NCBI RefSeq assembly: GCF_040250305.1
Contig: NZ_CP158190.1
Location: 3,504,001-3,568,000 of the forward strand
DNA: 64,000 nucleotides
From: Peribacillus frigoritolerans
GTDB taxonomy: Bacteria > Bacillota > Bacilli > Bacillales > DSM-1321
Reading direction: 5' to 3'
The notes under the pieces are model-generated. The model made no database searches. It was not told the DNA's origin and saw only the letters and a program-made list of their open reading frames with translations. Positions within the stretch are counted from its first letter, which is position 1; the number at the start of each line of letters is the position of its first letter. Shown here piece by piece: positions 1 through 8,937 of this stretch. Position numbers and translations under genes: made by a program.

Positions 1-391
1 CTCCTGCCGAAAAAACTGCTTCCTCCACTAATTTTGCACAGTTACCATGATCGGGATGGCGATCTTCCAAAAATGGTGCAAATACAAGTGCAGGCTTATA
101 TTGGCGAATGACCGTAATGATTTGATTTATGTATTCCGCTTTCATGTATAGGCCCCGATCGGGTAAATCAAGGGAAATCCTCTTCACCCCAAGGATTTCA
201 GCAGCCTTATGCGCTTCCTCTTGCCGCAATGGAACGGTTCCATTGGAAGACATTTCAGCTTTTGTCAAATCACAAATGACAATTTCCATGCCTTGTTGCG
301 CATATTTGGCGATCGTGCCACCCATACCGATTTCAACATCATCCGCATGTGCACCGAAAGCCAGAATATCTATGTTACTTTTGTTTATCAT
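1..391 (-). CDS. bshB1: Bacillithiol biosynthesis deacetylase BshB1 (3' end cut by window edge)
   Basis: N-acetyl-alpha-D-glucosaminyl L-malate deacetylase of the PIG-L/LmbE family, the second step of bacillithiol synthesis. The first 130 residues are visible. The zinc motif AHADD lies at residues 14-18, within an [15 protein letters not shown] context, and a second metal/active-site segment DRHPDH follows at about 108-113. Start ATG at 389-391. The stop codon of mgsA (375-377) lies inside the start of this gene, so the two are translationally coupled. The order ypjD-dapB-mgsA-bshB1 matches B. subtilis. Truncation is only the window edge. Confidence 0.93.
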   Translation of the reverse strand, partial: MINKSNIDILAFGAHADDVEIGMGGTIAKYAQQGMEIVICDLTKAEMSSNGTVPLRQEEAHKAAEILGVKRISLDLPDRGLYMKAEYINQIITVIRQYKPALVFAPFLEDRHPDHGNCAKLVEEAVFSAG

Positions 392-800
392 TAATCTCAC
401 CTTGTTTTTGCCGTAGTTTTAGCCAGTCCATATACCCATGCTTCAAACCTTGTATCAGCACTTCTGCCGTGCCCATATTTGTCGCCAAGGGAATTTCATA
501 AACATCTGATAGTCGTATAAGCGCCGATACATCAGGTTCATGTGGCTGTGATGTCAATGGATCGCGGAAAAATAGGACCATGTCCATTTCTCCGCGCGCG
601 ATCATTGCACCTATTTCCTGATCCCCGCCAAGAGGTCCTGAATGAAAACGATGGACAGGCAGCGATACTTCTTCCATGATTCTTTTCCCGGTCGTTCCTG
701 TAGCATATAATTCATGCTGCTCAAATACATCTTTATAGGCTGTTACAAATTGAATGATATCTTCTTTTTTCATATCATGGGCAATTAAGGCAATTTTCAT
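375..800 (-). CDS. mgsA: Methylglyoxal synthase
   Basis: Converts dihydroxyacetone phosphate to methylglyoxal plus phosphate, a cytosolic glycolytic bypass. The 141-residue product has normal family length. The signature GPLGGDQ lies at residues 55-61 with the conserved catalytic Asp60, and the phosphate-binding ATGTTGK segment is at 33-39. It overlaps the start of bshB1 by 17 bases and follows dapB at 18 bases, so it reads as part of one operon ypjD-dapB-mgsA-bshB1. Confidence 0.96.
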   Translation of the reverse strand: MKIALIAHDMKKEDIIQFVTAYKDVFEQHELYATGTTGKRIMEEVSLPVHRFHSGPLGGDQEIGAMIARGEMDMVLFFRDPLTSQPHEPDVSALIRLSDVYEIPLATNMGTAEVLIQGLKHGYMDWLKLRQKQGEINDKQK

Positions 801-818
801 CGTAAATCCTCCTGATCC

Positions 819-1619
819 CTATTCAATAATATTTTCCAGGCCGTATACAAGAACATCCAATTTCATGACGGTATCGACAGCAAGTTTGACTCCTGACATG
901 AAGGAAGCTCGATTAAAGGAATCATGCCGAACCGTCAATAACTCTCCATCACTTCCGAAAAGCACCTGTTGATGGGCAACCAATCCAGGCAGCCGGACAC
1001 TGTGGATATGCATGCCATCTACATTTGCGCCTCTTGCCCCCTGGATGGTTTCTTTTTCATTAGGGTGCCCCTGTTGTTTCGTTTCACGGACTGCTGCAAT
1101 CATGTCTGCCGTTTTGGAAGCAGTTCCAGAAGGTGCATCCAGTTTTTGATCATGGTGCATTTCTATGATTTCCACATCCGGGAAGTACTTTGCGGCCATT
1201 TGGGAAAACTTCATCATCAAAATGGCTCCAATTGCAAAGTTTGGCGCGATGATGCAACCAATGCCCTTTTCTTTTGTTAATGAATCCAGCTTTGCTAAAT
1301 CTTCCTTAGTAAAACCAGTCGTTCCCACTACAGGGCGGATGCCATGATTAAGTGCCGTTTCGGTATGAAGCATGCCCACTTCCGGTGTGGTCAAATCGAT
1401 CAATACGTCAGCCTCTACAGAAGAAAAGCATTCATTTATATCAGAAAAAACCGGTGCTTCAATCCCATGAAAACCTTCTATTGCGGAAAGGCTTTCCCCG
1501 TTATGCTTGCGATCTATGACAGCTGCCAATTCAAACCCTTCTGTCCTATGTACAAGCTTCACCGCTTCATTTCCCATTCTGCCTCGTGGACCTGCTACAA
1601 TCACTTTGACTTTACTCAT
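819..1619 (-). CDS. dapB: 4-hydroxy-tetrahydrodipicolinate reductase
   Basis: NAD(P)H-dependent step of the diaminopimelate/lysine pathway, which also feeds dipicolinate for spores. 266 residues, typical length. The Rossmann motif AGPRGRMG is at residues 9-16. The DapB signature [13 protein letters not shown] is at 155-167, containing the catalytic His and Lys. Its start overlaps the end of ypjD by 8 bases, which indicates translational coupling. Confidence 0.97.
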   Translation of the reverse strand: MSKVKVIVAGPRGRMGNEAVKLVHRTEGFELAAVIDRKHNGESLSAIEGFHGIEAPVFSDINECFSSVEADVLIDLTTPEVGMLHTETALNHGIRPVVGTTGFTKEDLAKLDSLTKEKGIGCIIAPNFAIGAILMMKFSQMAAKYFPDVEIIEMHHDQKLDAPSGTASKTADMIAAVRETKQQGHPNEKETIQGARGANVDGMHIHSVRLPGLVAHQQVLFGSDGELLTVRHDSFNRASFMSGVKLAVDTVMKLDVLVYGLENIIE

Positions 1620-1971
1620 CTTTACCTTCCTCCTCCATTTTTTCTTCTATTCTTGTCCATCTATCTTTATCACGGGTTGTGAACTTTTCCATGACCAAAT
1701 CATGCGAGTTTTGAAGGTCAATCCCTAAAGAATTGGCAAAACAAATCAACACAAAAAGCATGTCACCCAATTCCGCTTCAATCGTATTCTCTTCTTCTGT
1801 TGCCTTCTTTGGTTTTTCACCATGGTAATGATTGACTTCCCTAGCCAACTCCCCAAGTTCTTCAGACATACGGGCCAGCATGGCCAGAGGGCTGAAATAT
1901 CCTTCTTTAAATTGTCCTATGTATTGGTCGACTTCCGCTTGCATTTGTTGGATCGTCTTATGCTTTTCCAT
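1612..1971 (-). CDS. ypjD: MazG-like nucleotide pyrophosphohydrolase YpjD
   Basis: All-alpha NTP pyrophosphohydrolase of the MazG/RS21-C6 type, probably hydrolysing non-canonical nucleoside triphosphates. The metal-binding EELGE followed by a later EAELGD segment is visible. An upstream in-frame start at 2007 exists with a GGAGAAGG sequence close by. I prefer ATG at 1971 (product [11 protein letters not shown]...) because it matches the usual length of about 110-120 residues and lies behind GGGTGA. First gene of the dapB operon, divergent from the YitT gene. The substrate is not shown by the sequence. Confidence 0.88.
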   Translation of the reverse strand: MEKHKTIQQMQAEVDQYIGQFKEGYFSPLAMLARMSEELGELAREVNHYHGEKPKKATEEENTIEAELGDMLFVLICFANSLGIDLQNSHDLVMEKFTTRDKDRWTRIEEKMEEEGKDE

Positions 1972-2067
1972 ATAGTCACCCATTCTTGATTTCGTTTTAA
2001 ACATCATACCTTCTCCATGTTAGCTAAAAGTGAAACAGATGACAACAGATACGTTTGCGAATCAAAA

Positions 2068-2096
2068 TTGCCCATAGTTGGTTAATTAGTTATAAT
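2068..2096 (+). promoter_or_regulatory. Sigma-A promoter of the YitT-family gene
   Basis: TTGCCC at 2068-2073, a 17-bp spacer and a perfect TATAAT at 2091-2096 lie 41 bases before the chosen start codon. The position and orientation fit the plus-strand gene at 2137. Confidence 0.7.
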
Positions 2097-2136
2097 AAGT
2101 AAATTAATGCTATGCAAACCTTTGGAGGTATGGGAC

Positions 2137-3009
2137 ATGCTTTTGGGCTTAAAATTGAAAAATATCATATTCATCCTTTTTGGGGCTGGAATATTCGCCT
2201 TTGGCCTCGTGCATTTTAACATGCAGAACAACTTGGCCGAAGGCGGATTCACCGGTCTCACCTTGATTATATATCAACTTATCGGGTTAAATCCTTCTTA
2301 TTCTAATTTGATTTTGAATATTCCCTTATTTTTAATAGGGTGGAAATATTTAGGGCGAACATCTTTCTTATATACGATTATCGGAACGGTTGGCCTCTCC
2401 GTTTGGCTATGGGTTTTCGAGAGATACGAAATCGAAATCGATCTCGGAAACGATTTGATGCTTGTGGCATTGTTTGCCGGGGTCTCTGTTGGTGTCGGGC
2501 TGGGCATCATCTTTCGTTACGGCGGGACAACAGGTGGAGTGGATATCATTGCCCGTTTTGCCCATCGTTACTTAGGAGTGGGCATGGGACGGACGATGTT
2601 CATCTTTGATGCCGTCGTCATTGGCCTGTCCATCCTTACCTACCTGGATTACCGTGAAGCGATGTATACCCTCGTTGCCGTATTTATAGGTGCCAGAGTA
2701 ATCGACTTTATGCAAGAAGGAGCCTATGCTGCTAGAGGTGCAATGATCATTAGTGATAAAAACATGGAAATTGCAGAAAAAATCATGAATGATATGGAGC
2801 GGGGAGTAACTGTATTAAGGGGATATGGATCCTTTACACGCAATGACCGGGAAGTACTCTATTGTGTTGTTGGGAAAAATGAGTTAGTCCGCTTAAAAAA
2901 TGCCATAACATCGGTGGACCCTCATGCATTTGTATCAGTAAGTGAAGTTCATGATGTATTGGGTGAGGGCTTTACCCTTGATGAGAACAAGAATCCCATT
3001 GAAAGGTAA
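2137..3009 (+). CDS. ypjC: YitT-family membrane protein (YpjC-like)
   Basis: Integral membrane protein of the YitT/DUF161 family with a C-terminal cytosolic DUF2179 domain. About five to six hydrophobic segments fill roughly the first 190 residues, including the family's GGTTGGVDI loop. The soluble tail carries the ISDKN...GVTVLRGYGSFTR stretch typical of DUF2179. An in-frame ATG at 2107 is possible, but the one at 2137 has GGAGG nine bases upstream and gives a normal N-terminus. Molecular function is unknown for the family; transport has been suggested but not shown. It is the only plus-strand gene in this section and has its own promoter. Confidence 0.85.
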   Translation: MLLGLKLKNIIFILFGAGIFAFGLVHFNMQNNLAEGGFTGLTLIIYQLIGLNPSYSNLILNIPLFLIGWKYLGRTSFLYTIIGTVGLSVWLWVFERYEIEIDLGNDLMLVALFAGVSVGVGLGIIFRYGGTTGGVDIIARFAHRYLGVGMGRTMFIFDAVVIGLSILTYLDYREAMYTLVAVFIGARVIDFMQEGAYAARGAMIISDKNMEIAEKIMNDMERGVTVLRGYGSFTRNDREVLYCVVGKNELVRLKNAITSVDPHAFVSVSEVHDVLGEGFTLDENKNPIER

Positions 3010-3073
3010 TCCATTGATTAATGTTGCCCCGTCTAACTGCATTTTATTAGCAATGTGCAGCAAAAACTCAAAT

Positions 3074-3108
3074 GAAAAGGACCCCATCCCAAGATGGAGT
3101 CCTTTTTT
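3074..3108. terminator. Bidirectional intrinsic terminator
   Basis: An A-rich stretch, an arm AAAGGACcCCATC, a short loop, a complementary arm GATGGaGTCCTTT and a T run sit between convergent genes. It can end transcription of both the YitT gene and the metallopeptidase gene. Confidence 0.8.
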
Positions 3109-3112
3109 CAAA

Positions 3113-3787
3113 TTAATCTTCTTCCCTCATTCCTGTATACATAAGCAGAAGACGAACTAATTCCAGTACGGCTACAAGAGCGGCAGCAACATAAGTCATT
3201 GCAGCAGCACTTAATACTTTTTTCGTTTCCCGTTCTTCATCATTCCGGATGACCCCAGCGGAAATGAGTTGATCCATAGCCCTAGAAGAAGCATTGAATT
3301 CAACCGGCAGTGTTATCACTTGGAACAATACAGCGGCTGCCATAAATACGATACCCGCCAAAAGCAAATTAGGAAGTGAAGCTAGCATCCCGATTAAAAT
3401 CAAAATCCAAGATATGTTAGAGCCAAAATTAGCTACCGGTACTAATGCATGGCGGAAACGCAAGAATGCATATGCTTCTTTATCTTGAATCGCATGTCCA
3501 ACTTCATGGGCTGCAACAGCTACGCCGGCAACTGAATGGCCGTGATAGTTATCCGTTGATAAACGCACCGTTTTATCCCTTGGGTCATAATGGTCCGAAA
3601 GCATTCCAGGTGTCTCTTCGACCCTGACATTGAACAGTCCATTTTGATCCAAAATGGCACGAGCCGTCTCAGCACCATTCATTCCGGAAGAGGCCGATAC
3701 CTTTGAATATTTTTTATACGTGCTTTTCACTTTCATTTGTGCAAAAATCGGGATTATAATAATAATCGCCAAATAAATGAAATACAT
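3113..3787 (-). CDS. Zinc metallopeptidase, YugP family
   Basis: Membrane-anchored M48-like neutral zinc metallopeptidase of the DUF2268/YugP family. One N-terminal membrane segment (residues 1-16) is followed by a soluble domain with the zinc motif HEVGH at 94-98. Two further hydrophobic segments lie near 115-160, and a C-terminal one near 195-217. 224 residues, family-typical. Start behind TATAGGAGG. B. subtilis carries its yugP elsewhere, so its position between ypjC and ypjB is a local difference. The substrate is unknown. Confidence 0.88.
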   Translation of the reverse strand: MYFIYLAIIIIIPIFAQMKVKSTYKKYSKVSASSGMNGAETARAILDQNGLFNVRVEETPGMLSDHYDPRDKTVRLSTDNYHGHSVAGVAVAAHEVGHAIQDKEAYAFLRFRHALVPVANFGSNISWILILIGMLASLPNLLLAGIVFMAAAVLFQVITLPVEFNASSRAMDQLISAGVIRNDEERETKKVLSAAAMTYVAAALVAVLELVRLLLMYTGMREED

Positions 3788-3872
3788 GGTATCCTCCTAT
3801 AACTCTTATTACCCTTAATTCTATGGATTGAAGGCACCCCTGTCAAATATAGTGTTCTCTACCCGTGTCTTT

Positions 3873-4658
3873 TTAATCATTATGCTCTTTCCTTGGTTTT
3901 TCCCTATCACCTTTATATTTTCTCCAGCCTACATAAGAAAGCGTCATGATTATGATTGAGCCTGTCGAAATGATGACCCACCAAAGGGAAGGATCTGCAT
4001 CATCTTCACCCATATCATCAAAAATCGAGGTTAGTTCGTTTTGCAACGCATCCAGTTCCTCTTGATTATCTCCATCACTGATTACCTCCGGGCGGTATTG
4101 GTTGATGTATTGAATCCTCGTGTCCAGTTGCTGCATCGTTTCTTTGGAAAGGTCGACTTTCAAGCTTGGATATATCATTTCATATTGTGATAGGAATAAG
4201 TTCAATTGGCTATTGAATGTAATGGTGTCTTGTTTGATGGCGGCATTCTTTGTCTGCTGGAAAGAATTCATCATTTGATCCTCCATCTCTGTCCAAAGTG
4301 GCTGATGAGTAGACTTGACCGCATCAACAACAAGCCGGAACTTTGTAACAGAATTAACCTTTTCGGAATCTCCCTTGTTCATATCCTTTATTGTCATTAA
4401 CGCTTCATTATGAGCTACAGTGATAATTCGAAGTTCGTCCATGTCAAGGATCTGCTCTTTCGCTGTATCTTTTAAAAACCGGTCAGAAAAAAACGTCAGC
4501 ATCTTTTCCGAATCTCCATATCGCTTCAACTTGGTCATTTCCAAGGCTCTATCGGAAATGTCATCTAATTGCTCCAAACTTGAAGAGGATTCTGCATAGA
4601 CAGGGAAATGTAAGACGACAAATAAAACAGCAATGGTTAATATGAATTTTTTCAACAT
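3873..4658 (-). CDS. ypjB: Sporulation protein YpjB
   Basis: Membrane protein of the YpjB family. It has an N-terminal signal sequence (about residues 1-22), a long helical extracytoplasmic domain, and a C-terminal transmembrane segment (about 226-245) followed by a charged tail. In B. subtilis ypjB sits beside ypjA and qcr, as here, and the family is annotated as sporulation-related. 261 residues. Start ATG behind GGAGGGACG. Biochemical role unknown. Confidence 0.85.
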   Translation of the reverse strand: MLKKFILTIAVLFVVLHFPVYAESSSSLEQLDDISDRALEMTKLKRYGDSEKMLTFFSDRFLKDTAKEQILDMDELRIITVAHNEALMTIKDMNKGDSEKVNSVTKFRLVVDAVKSTHQPLWTEMEDQMMNSFQQTKNAAIKQDTITFNSQLNLFLSQYEMIYPSLKVDLSKETMQQLDTRIQYINQYRPEVISDGDNQEELDALQNELTSIFDDMGEDDADPSLWWVIISTGSIIIMTLSYVGWRKYKGDREKPRKEHND

Positions 4659-4730
4659 GCTACTCGTCCCTCCTCATATCTCTACTAAAACGATATGAAA
4701 GAAAAAACATGAGTAGACCTCGTTCAACAT

Positions 4731-4771
4731 AAAAAAGTTAACCATGCTTTTACAAAGCTGTATTTAGAGTT
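4731..4771 (-). terminator. Intrinsic terminator after ypjA
   Basis: AAAAAGTTAAC pairs with GTTAACTTTTT across a loop of about 20 bases, immediately after the ypjA stop codon. U-tracts exist in both directions. Confidence 0.65.
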
Positions 4772-4777
4772 AACTTT

Positions 4778-5374
4778 TTAAGAAATGAAGGACAGAGTGA
4801 ACCGCTTTTTTCTATATCCAAAGTACCAGCCGACAAAAATGGAAAGTATGCTGAGCCAAAAAGTGAAATAACCTATCGAGTCCATATACACCAATAAATC
4901 ACGGTATATTGGCATCATTTCAAAAACATAGTCGATTATGTCATTATGTATGGTCCAAATCCCTGCCGCTATCAAGTGCCAAGGTTTTATTCGATAAAAT
5001 GGTGCATATAATATTCCTTGAATCGCCATCCCCAAATGAGAAGCCATTAACATATAACCTTCCCAAGGCAGTGAGCCTGTAGTCACGAAGGTCATCAAAT
5101 TCATTACAACTGCCCATATGCCATATTTGAATAGTGTCATTATCGCCAACGCTTCCATAAGTCCGAAATTCCTTCTTAAAAGGAACCCCAATAAAACAAA
5201 AACAAAAAACAGGCTAGCTGTCGGGCTGTCCGGTACAAATGCCAAAAAAATAGTAGGAGTGTTTTCCAATTGACTTCCATACCAATAATATCCATAGGCA
5301 GTTCCGAATATATTTATCATTAATAACAAAACGAGCATTTGCCGATTTGCAAGCCAACTGTAGATAACATTCAT
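4778..5374 (-). CDS. ypjA: DUF1405 membrane protein YpjA
   Basis: Polytopic membrane protein with about six hydrophobic helices, matching the YpjA/DUF1405 family found beside ypjB and the qcr operon. The open frame extends upstream to 5437, but ATG 5374 (MNVIYSWLANRQ) has GAGGG seven bases before it, and the extra N-terminal residues look non-coding. Product 198 residues. No function is established for the family. Confidence 0.83.
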   Translation of the reverse strand: MNVIYSWLANRQMLVLLLMINIFGTAYGYYWYGSQLENTPTIFLAFVPDSPTASLFFVFVLLGFLLRRNFGLMEALAIMTLFKYGIWAVVMNLMTFVTTGSLPWEGYMLMASHLGMAIQGILYAPFYRIKPWHLIAAGIWTIHNDIIDYVFEMMPIYRDLLVYMDSIGYFTFWLSILSIFVGWYFGYRKKRFTLSFIS

Positions 5375-5481
5375 TCTTTTACCCTCACTTACATTCTCAT
5401 GTATACTCATTTTACAGGCCATCAACCAGAAAACCAAGCATTCATTTCAATTTCTTCTCATTTACGCTTCAATTTACCAAT

Positions 5482-5511
5482 AAAAAAGCCGACAACCGTA
5501 GTCGTCAGCTT
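5482..5511 (-). terminator. Intrinsic terminator after qcrC
   Basis: On the minus strand AGCTGAC pairs with GTCGGCT (one G-T pair) and is followed by six T residues, 40 bases past the qcrC stop. Confidence 0.65.
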
Positions 5512-5551
5512 CATTTGCAGCATATGAAAGAAAATGCTGTGGATGGCTATT

Positions 5552-6319
5552 TTATTTTGCCGATAAACCAGATACAAATTCAGCTAATGTTGCCAATTCT
5601 TCATCTGTACCTTTGAACATGCCAGCTGGCATTGCGCCCTGGCCTTTGACTGCGATTTTAGAGATTTCTTCTGGGCTCAAGCCAGTGTCAATTAAGCTTG
5701 GCGCTCCTGCTCCACCAGTTAACTCTGCTCCGTGACAGCTAATACAGCCACTGGAATCCATCAGTTTGTACCCATCACTCTCTTTATCAATGTCTGCACC
5801 TTCCACGATCGCTCCTTGTTTCTTGGAAGCTTCCCAATCGTGGTGGGCTGCTGACTCCCATGTTAAATAGAAAACGCCAGCAATTGCCAAGAGCATGAAA
5901 CCTACAGCAAAAGGACGTTTTGCCGGGCTCCGCTCTGGACCACGATCTAAAAAAGGCGCCAAGAGCAAAGCTCCAAAAGCCAAACCAGGTATTACTAAAG
6001 CCCCGATTGCATTATAAGGGCCTGAAGCATAGGTATACTTAAGTAATTGGTAAAGGAATAGGAAATACCAGTCTGGCAGCGGAATATACGCTGTATCTGT
6101 AGGATCTGCTATCCTTTCCAATGGTGATGGATGTGCGATTGTCAGGCATAGATAACCTACAAGAAATACAGCTCCTACCATCCATTCTTTTAAAAGGAAA
6201 TTAGGCCAAAATGCTTCAGTTTTCCCAGGATATTCTGAATAATCTTTCGGAATATTCGGTTTACGGTCCGCGGAGATACGCGAGTCACCTACGAATTTCA
6301 TACCTTTCCCACGATGCAT
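5552..6319 (-). CDS. qcrC: Menaquinol-cytochrome c reductase cytochrome b/c subunit QcrC
   Basis: Bacillus-type fusion of cytochrome b subunit IV with a membrane-bound cytochrome c in the bc complex, which moves electrons from menaquinol to c-type cytochromes. N-terminal b part with membrane helices around 45-62, 84-97, 104-122 and 138-154, including the quinol-site PDWYF (82-86) variant of PEWY. The C-terminal heme-c domain carries CISCH at 192-196 and a Met-rich ligand loop AMPAGM at 229-234. 255 residues, the usual length. Last gene of qcrABC. Confidence 0.97.
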   Translation of the reverse strand: MHRGKGMKFVGDSRISADRKPNIPKDYSEYPGKTEAFWPNFLLKEWMVGAVFLVGYLCLTIAHPSPLERIADPTDTAYIPLPDWYFLFLYQLLKYTYASGPYNAIGALVIPGLAFGALLLAPFLDRGPERSPAKRPFAVGFMLLAIAGVFYLTWESAAHHDWEASKKQGAIVEGADIDKESDGYKLMDSSGCISCHGAELTGGAGAPSLIDTGLSPEEISKIAVKGQGAMPAGMFKGTDEELATLAEFVSGLSAK

Positions 6320-6375
6320 TGAACAATTCCCCTCCTTTATGAAAAGGTTTATTTGGTTCTTGGTTCACCATTCTT

Positions 6376-7050
6376 TTAAAGTGGACCTGAAATACCTTGT
6401 TTTCGGATCATCAGGAAATGAGCCGCTAGTAAAGCAAATAATGCTGCAGGCAGGAAGAATACATGAATTGCAAAGAATCGTGTCAATGTCTGTGCTCCAA
6501 CGATCGTTGGATCTCCTGCTATCAATGTCTTGAGTGCCGGTCCCATTAACGGTACCGATTCGACAATTGTCAAAGTAACTTTCGTTGCGAATAGCGCTTT
6601 CATATCCCATGGCAATAAATAACCAGTCAAGCCTAATGCCAGCATGATGAAGAAAATCAATACGCCGACCATCCAGTTCAATTCACGCGGTTTTTTGTAA
6701 GCTCCCTGGAAGAAGACACGAAGAGTATGTAAAAACATCATAACTATAACTAGACTTGCTCCCCAGTGATGCATACCACGGACAATTTGACCGAAGGCAA
6801 CTTCATTTTGTAAATAATAAACAGATTCCCAAGCGTTTTTAATGTCTGGGACATAGTACATCGTCAAGAACATGCCTGACAAGATTTGGATGACCGTAAT
6901 AAAGAAAGTTAACCCACCAAAACAATATACGAATGCAGAAAAATGATGTGCGGGGTTAACATGTTCAGGAACCTCATGGTCAGCAATATCCCGCCATAAC
7001 GGCGTAATATCTAAACGCTCGTCCACCCAGTCATATAACTTTGTTAGCAA
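6376..7050 (-). CDS. qcrB: Menaquinol-cytochrome c reductase cytochrome b subunit QcrB
   Basis: Cytochrome b6-type subunit, 224 residues, with four transmembrane helices that bind the two b hemes. The heme histidine clusters RGMHHWGAS and FLHTLRVF are visible. Cys43 (in VYCFGG) is at the position known in B. subtilis to hold the extra covalently bound heme c(i). The gene starts 3 bases after qcrA stops, so it is cotranscribed. Confidence 0.97.
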   Translation of the reverse strand: MLTKLYDWVDERLDITPLWRDIADHEVPEHVNPAHHFSAFVYCFGGLTFFITVIQILSGMFLTMYYVPDIKNAWESVYYLQNEVAFGQIVRGMHHWGASLVIVMMFLHTLRVFFQGAYKKPRELNWMVGVLIFFIMLALGLTGYLLPWDMKALFATKVTLTIVESVPLMGPALKTLIAGDPTIVGAQTLTRFFAIHVFFLPAALFALLAAHFLMIRKQGISGPL

Positions 7051-7053
7051 TGT

Positions 7054-7560
7054 TTACGCCTCCCCATGCGGTTTTAGTTGACCCAAATAAAGTATTCCAT
7101 CTTTTTCTTTCGTGTCAAAGACATCCAATGGTGAAACCGGCGGTGTCCCTTTCACATTCACTCCATCTTTCGTATACCTGCCATAATGGCAAGGACAGAA
7201 AAATTGATTCGGATTAGTCTTATCCGTATTCCAGCCTACCGTACAGCCTAAATGTTTACAGATTGGAGATAAAGCAACGATCTTACCATCATCCGTTTTG
7301 TAAACCCAAGCCGTATTTGTTTCTTCAGATTCATACCACCCATCGACCTGTTTAAAACTAAAGTCGACACGGGTTGGTTCGGTAGTCAGTTCACCTACCT
7401 TCTGCTTAGTTGCAACGTAATCCCCGCCTTTATCTGCTGATAATACAGGATCAATTGCAAACCTAACCATAGGCATCAACATACCGGCCGCCATAAATCC
7501 ACCAACGCCAGTAAGTGTGTAATTAAGGAATTGACGTCGTGAAACATTATGCTTGCTCAT
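7054..7560 (-). CDS. qcrA: Rieske iron-sulfur subunit QcrA
   Basis: Rieske [2Fe-2S] protein of the bc complex. A twin-arginine-type N-terminus SRRQFL (7-12) precedes one membrane anchor (about 14-32). The cluster-binding boxes CKHLGC (101-106) and CPCH (122-125) are complete, giving two Cys and two His ligands. 168 residues. First gene of qcrABC, with a good sigma-A promoter about 80 bases upstream. Confidence 0.97.
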   Translation of the reverse strand: MSKHNVSRRQFLNYTLTGVGGFMAAGMLMPMVRFAIDPVLSADKGGDYVATKQKVGELTTEPTRVDFSFKQVDGWYESEETNTAWVYKTDDGKIVALSPICKHLGCTVGWNTDKTNPNQFFCPCHYGRYTKDGVNVKGTPPVSPLDVFDTKEKDGILYLGQLKPHGEA

Positions 7561-7639
7561 GCGTTTTCCCCCCCTCTATTACTATACTGAGAGCCCAAAG
7601 GACCAATAAATAGCGACACTATAAAACTAGGACATTTCC

Positions 7640-7668
7640 ATGATATCTCAATAATTTACCAAGGTCAA
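7640..7668 (-). promoter_or_regulatory. Sigma-A promoter of qcrABC
   Basis: On the minus strand TTGACC (7668-7663), a 17-bp spacer and TATCAT (7645-7640) give 5/6 matches at both boxes. It lies 80 bases before the qcrA start. Confidence 0.7.
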
Positions 7669-7720
7669 TATTTGTAAAACCCAAAAGGTGGCAACTATGT
7701 GTCAAATAATGCGAAAAATC

Positions 7721-8182
7721 CTACTTTTTTTCATTTTTCCAATTATAAGAGAAAATATCAAGGATTTGGAGAACTTGCTGGTTAATCATTTCCCTTGCTT
7801 GTTCAATTTCAAGCCCTTCCAGGGGGATGGCAGGAATCCATACTAAATTATTTTCTAATTCCCGCTCTTCCTTTTTCCACTCAAAATCCGATGTAAGAAA
7901 AAAAACATGCTCGAAATTATTTTCTTTCACTTCATTTGCCCAACGCTTTAACCGCTCAACCTTATCCAATTCACCACTTAAATAATGAAATGTTGGCAAT
8001 AAAAGAATCCTTCCTTTCATCTGCTTTTCAATTTCCAAGCTTAAGATGGTAAGAAATTCATTCATTGAGCCCGTTTGCTTCATTTGCCCTTTAAAAGATA
8101 GGGGAACCAAAGGAATCAATACGGTATCCACATACTCTTTTGACTGCATATACATGTCAAGATCTTTTGCTGTCCACTTCAT
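7721..8182 (-). CDS. ypiF: DUF2487 family protein YpiF
   Basis: Soluble 153-residue protein of the YpiF/DUF2487 family, located between qcrA and reoY exactly as in B. subtilis. The N-terminal MKWTAKDLDMYMQSKEYVD and the following LIPLVPLSF are family hallmarks I recognise. No catalytic motif and no membrane segment are visible. Start behind GGGAGTGA. Function unknown. Confidence 0.83.
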   Translation of the reverse strand: MKWTAKDLDMYMQSKEYVDTVLIPLVPLSFKGQMKQTGSMNEFLTILSLEIEKQMKGRILLLPTFHYLSGELDKVERLKRWANEVKENNFEHVFFLTSDFEWKKEERELENNLVWIPAIPLEGLEIEQAREMINQQVLQILDIFSYNWKNEKK

Positions 8183-8303
8183 GTTTTTACTTCACTCCCG
8201 ATTTTTTAAATCAACTCCTTATCATTTTACCATTATTTTTATAACATCTTTACCATATACCCATAGTCTTTACAAAAATGTGGATTTTATCAATGTTTTA
8301 TAA

Positions 8304-8338
8304 AAAATAAAAACCTTTCCTGATTACGGAAAGGTCAA
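8304..8338 (-). terminator. Intrinsic terminator after reoY
   Basis: On the minus strand CCTTTCC, a 7-base loop and GGAAAGG are followed by TTTTTATTTTTT, directly after the reoY stop. Confidence 0.8.
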
Positions 8339-8344
8339 TTTATT

Positions 8345-8896
8345 TCATCCAAGTACTTTTAATTGATTCAATTGTTCGGTTAAGTTCTTAAATGCTTGTT
8401 CATCATGCTTATCGAGGGCTTCATCGATTTCCTTAAGCAAACGGTCCCTTTGAAAATACAACATGCTTCTTTCCAAAAATTGTTCAGCCAGCAGCTGGTC
8501 TTTTTCATTCGATGCCGTTGTTTTCGGCATGAAGGGGTTGTTCTCGAGTACCGCTGCATATTGATAGGAAGAATAAGAAGATTTAAAATTAAGCTGAATA
8601 TAAATGTCTTCATCCCGATTTAAACGGATATCATGAAAAGATTTCTCTGCATCGGTCGTCATGATATTGGACTTATAGAACCTGAAAGGGACCTCATCCA
8701 CACAATGTGTCGACATAATCAGTCCACGTGGGCAATATTGTGCATTTTCTACAAAATGAACCTTTTTCATTAGTTGATCATGACTCATTAAGTAATTCAA
8801 TATCCACACACATTCTCTTCGTTTCAGTTGATAATGATTTAAAAACCACCGAATAAAATCCTTCTTCTCATTCACAGAAACAGGGGCAGCCACCAT
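8345..8896 (-). CDS. reoY: ReoY/YpiB family protein (UPF0302)
   Basis: 183-residue soluble protein of the YpiB family. The Listeria homologue ReoY is known to act with ReoM and ClpCP in proteolysis of MurA, controlling peptidoglycan precursor synthesis. An N-terminal domain of about 100 residues precedes a helical C-terminal region (about 130-180, [17 protein letters not shown]). ATG start behind GGAGGG. Placed between ypiF and ypiA as in B. subtilis. The role here is by family inference. Confidence 0.87.
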   Translation of the reverse strand: MVAAPVSVNEKKDFIRWFLNHYQLKRRECVWILNYLMSHDQLMKKVHFVENAQYCPRGLIMSTHCVDEVPFRFYKSNIMTTDAEKSFHDIRLNRDEDIYIQLNFKSSYSSYQYAAVLENNPFMPKTTASNEKDQLLAEQFLERSMLYFQRDRLLKEIDEALDKHDEQAFKNLTEQLNQLKVLG

Positions 8897-8937
8897 GAAT
8901 TCCCTCCTCTGTCTAGATTTAGTTTCGTTTCACTTAT

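Noticed and set aside
5552..6319. Novel cytochrome b/c fusion
   Set aside because: This fusion is the normal QcrC of Bacillus.
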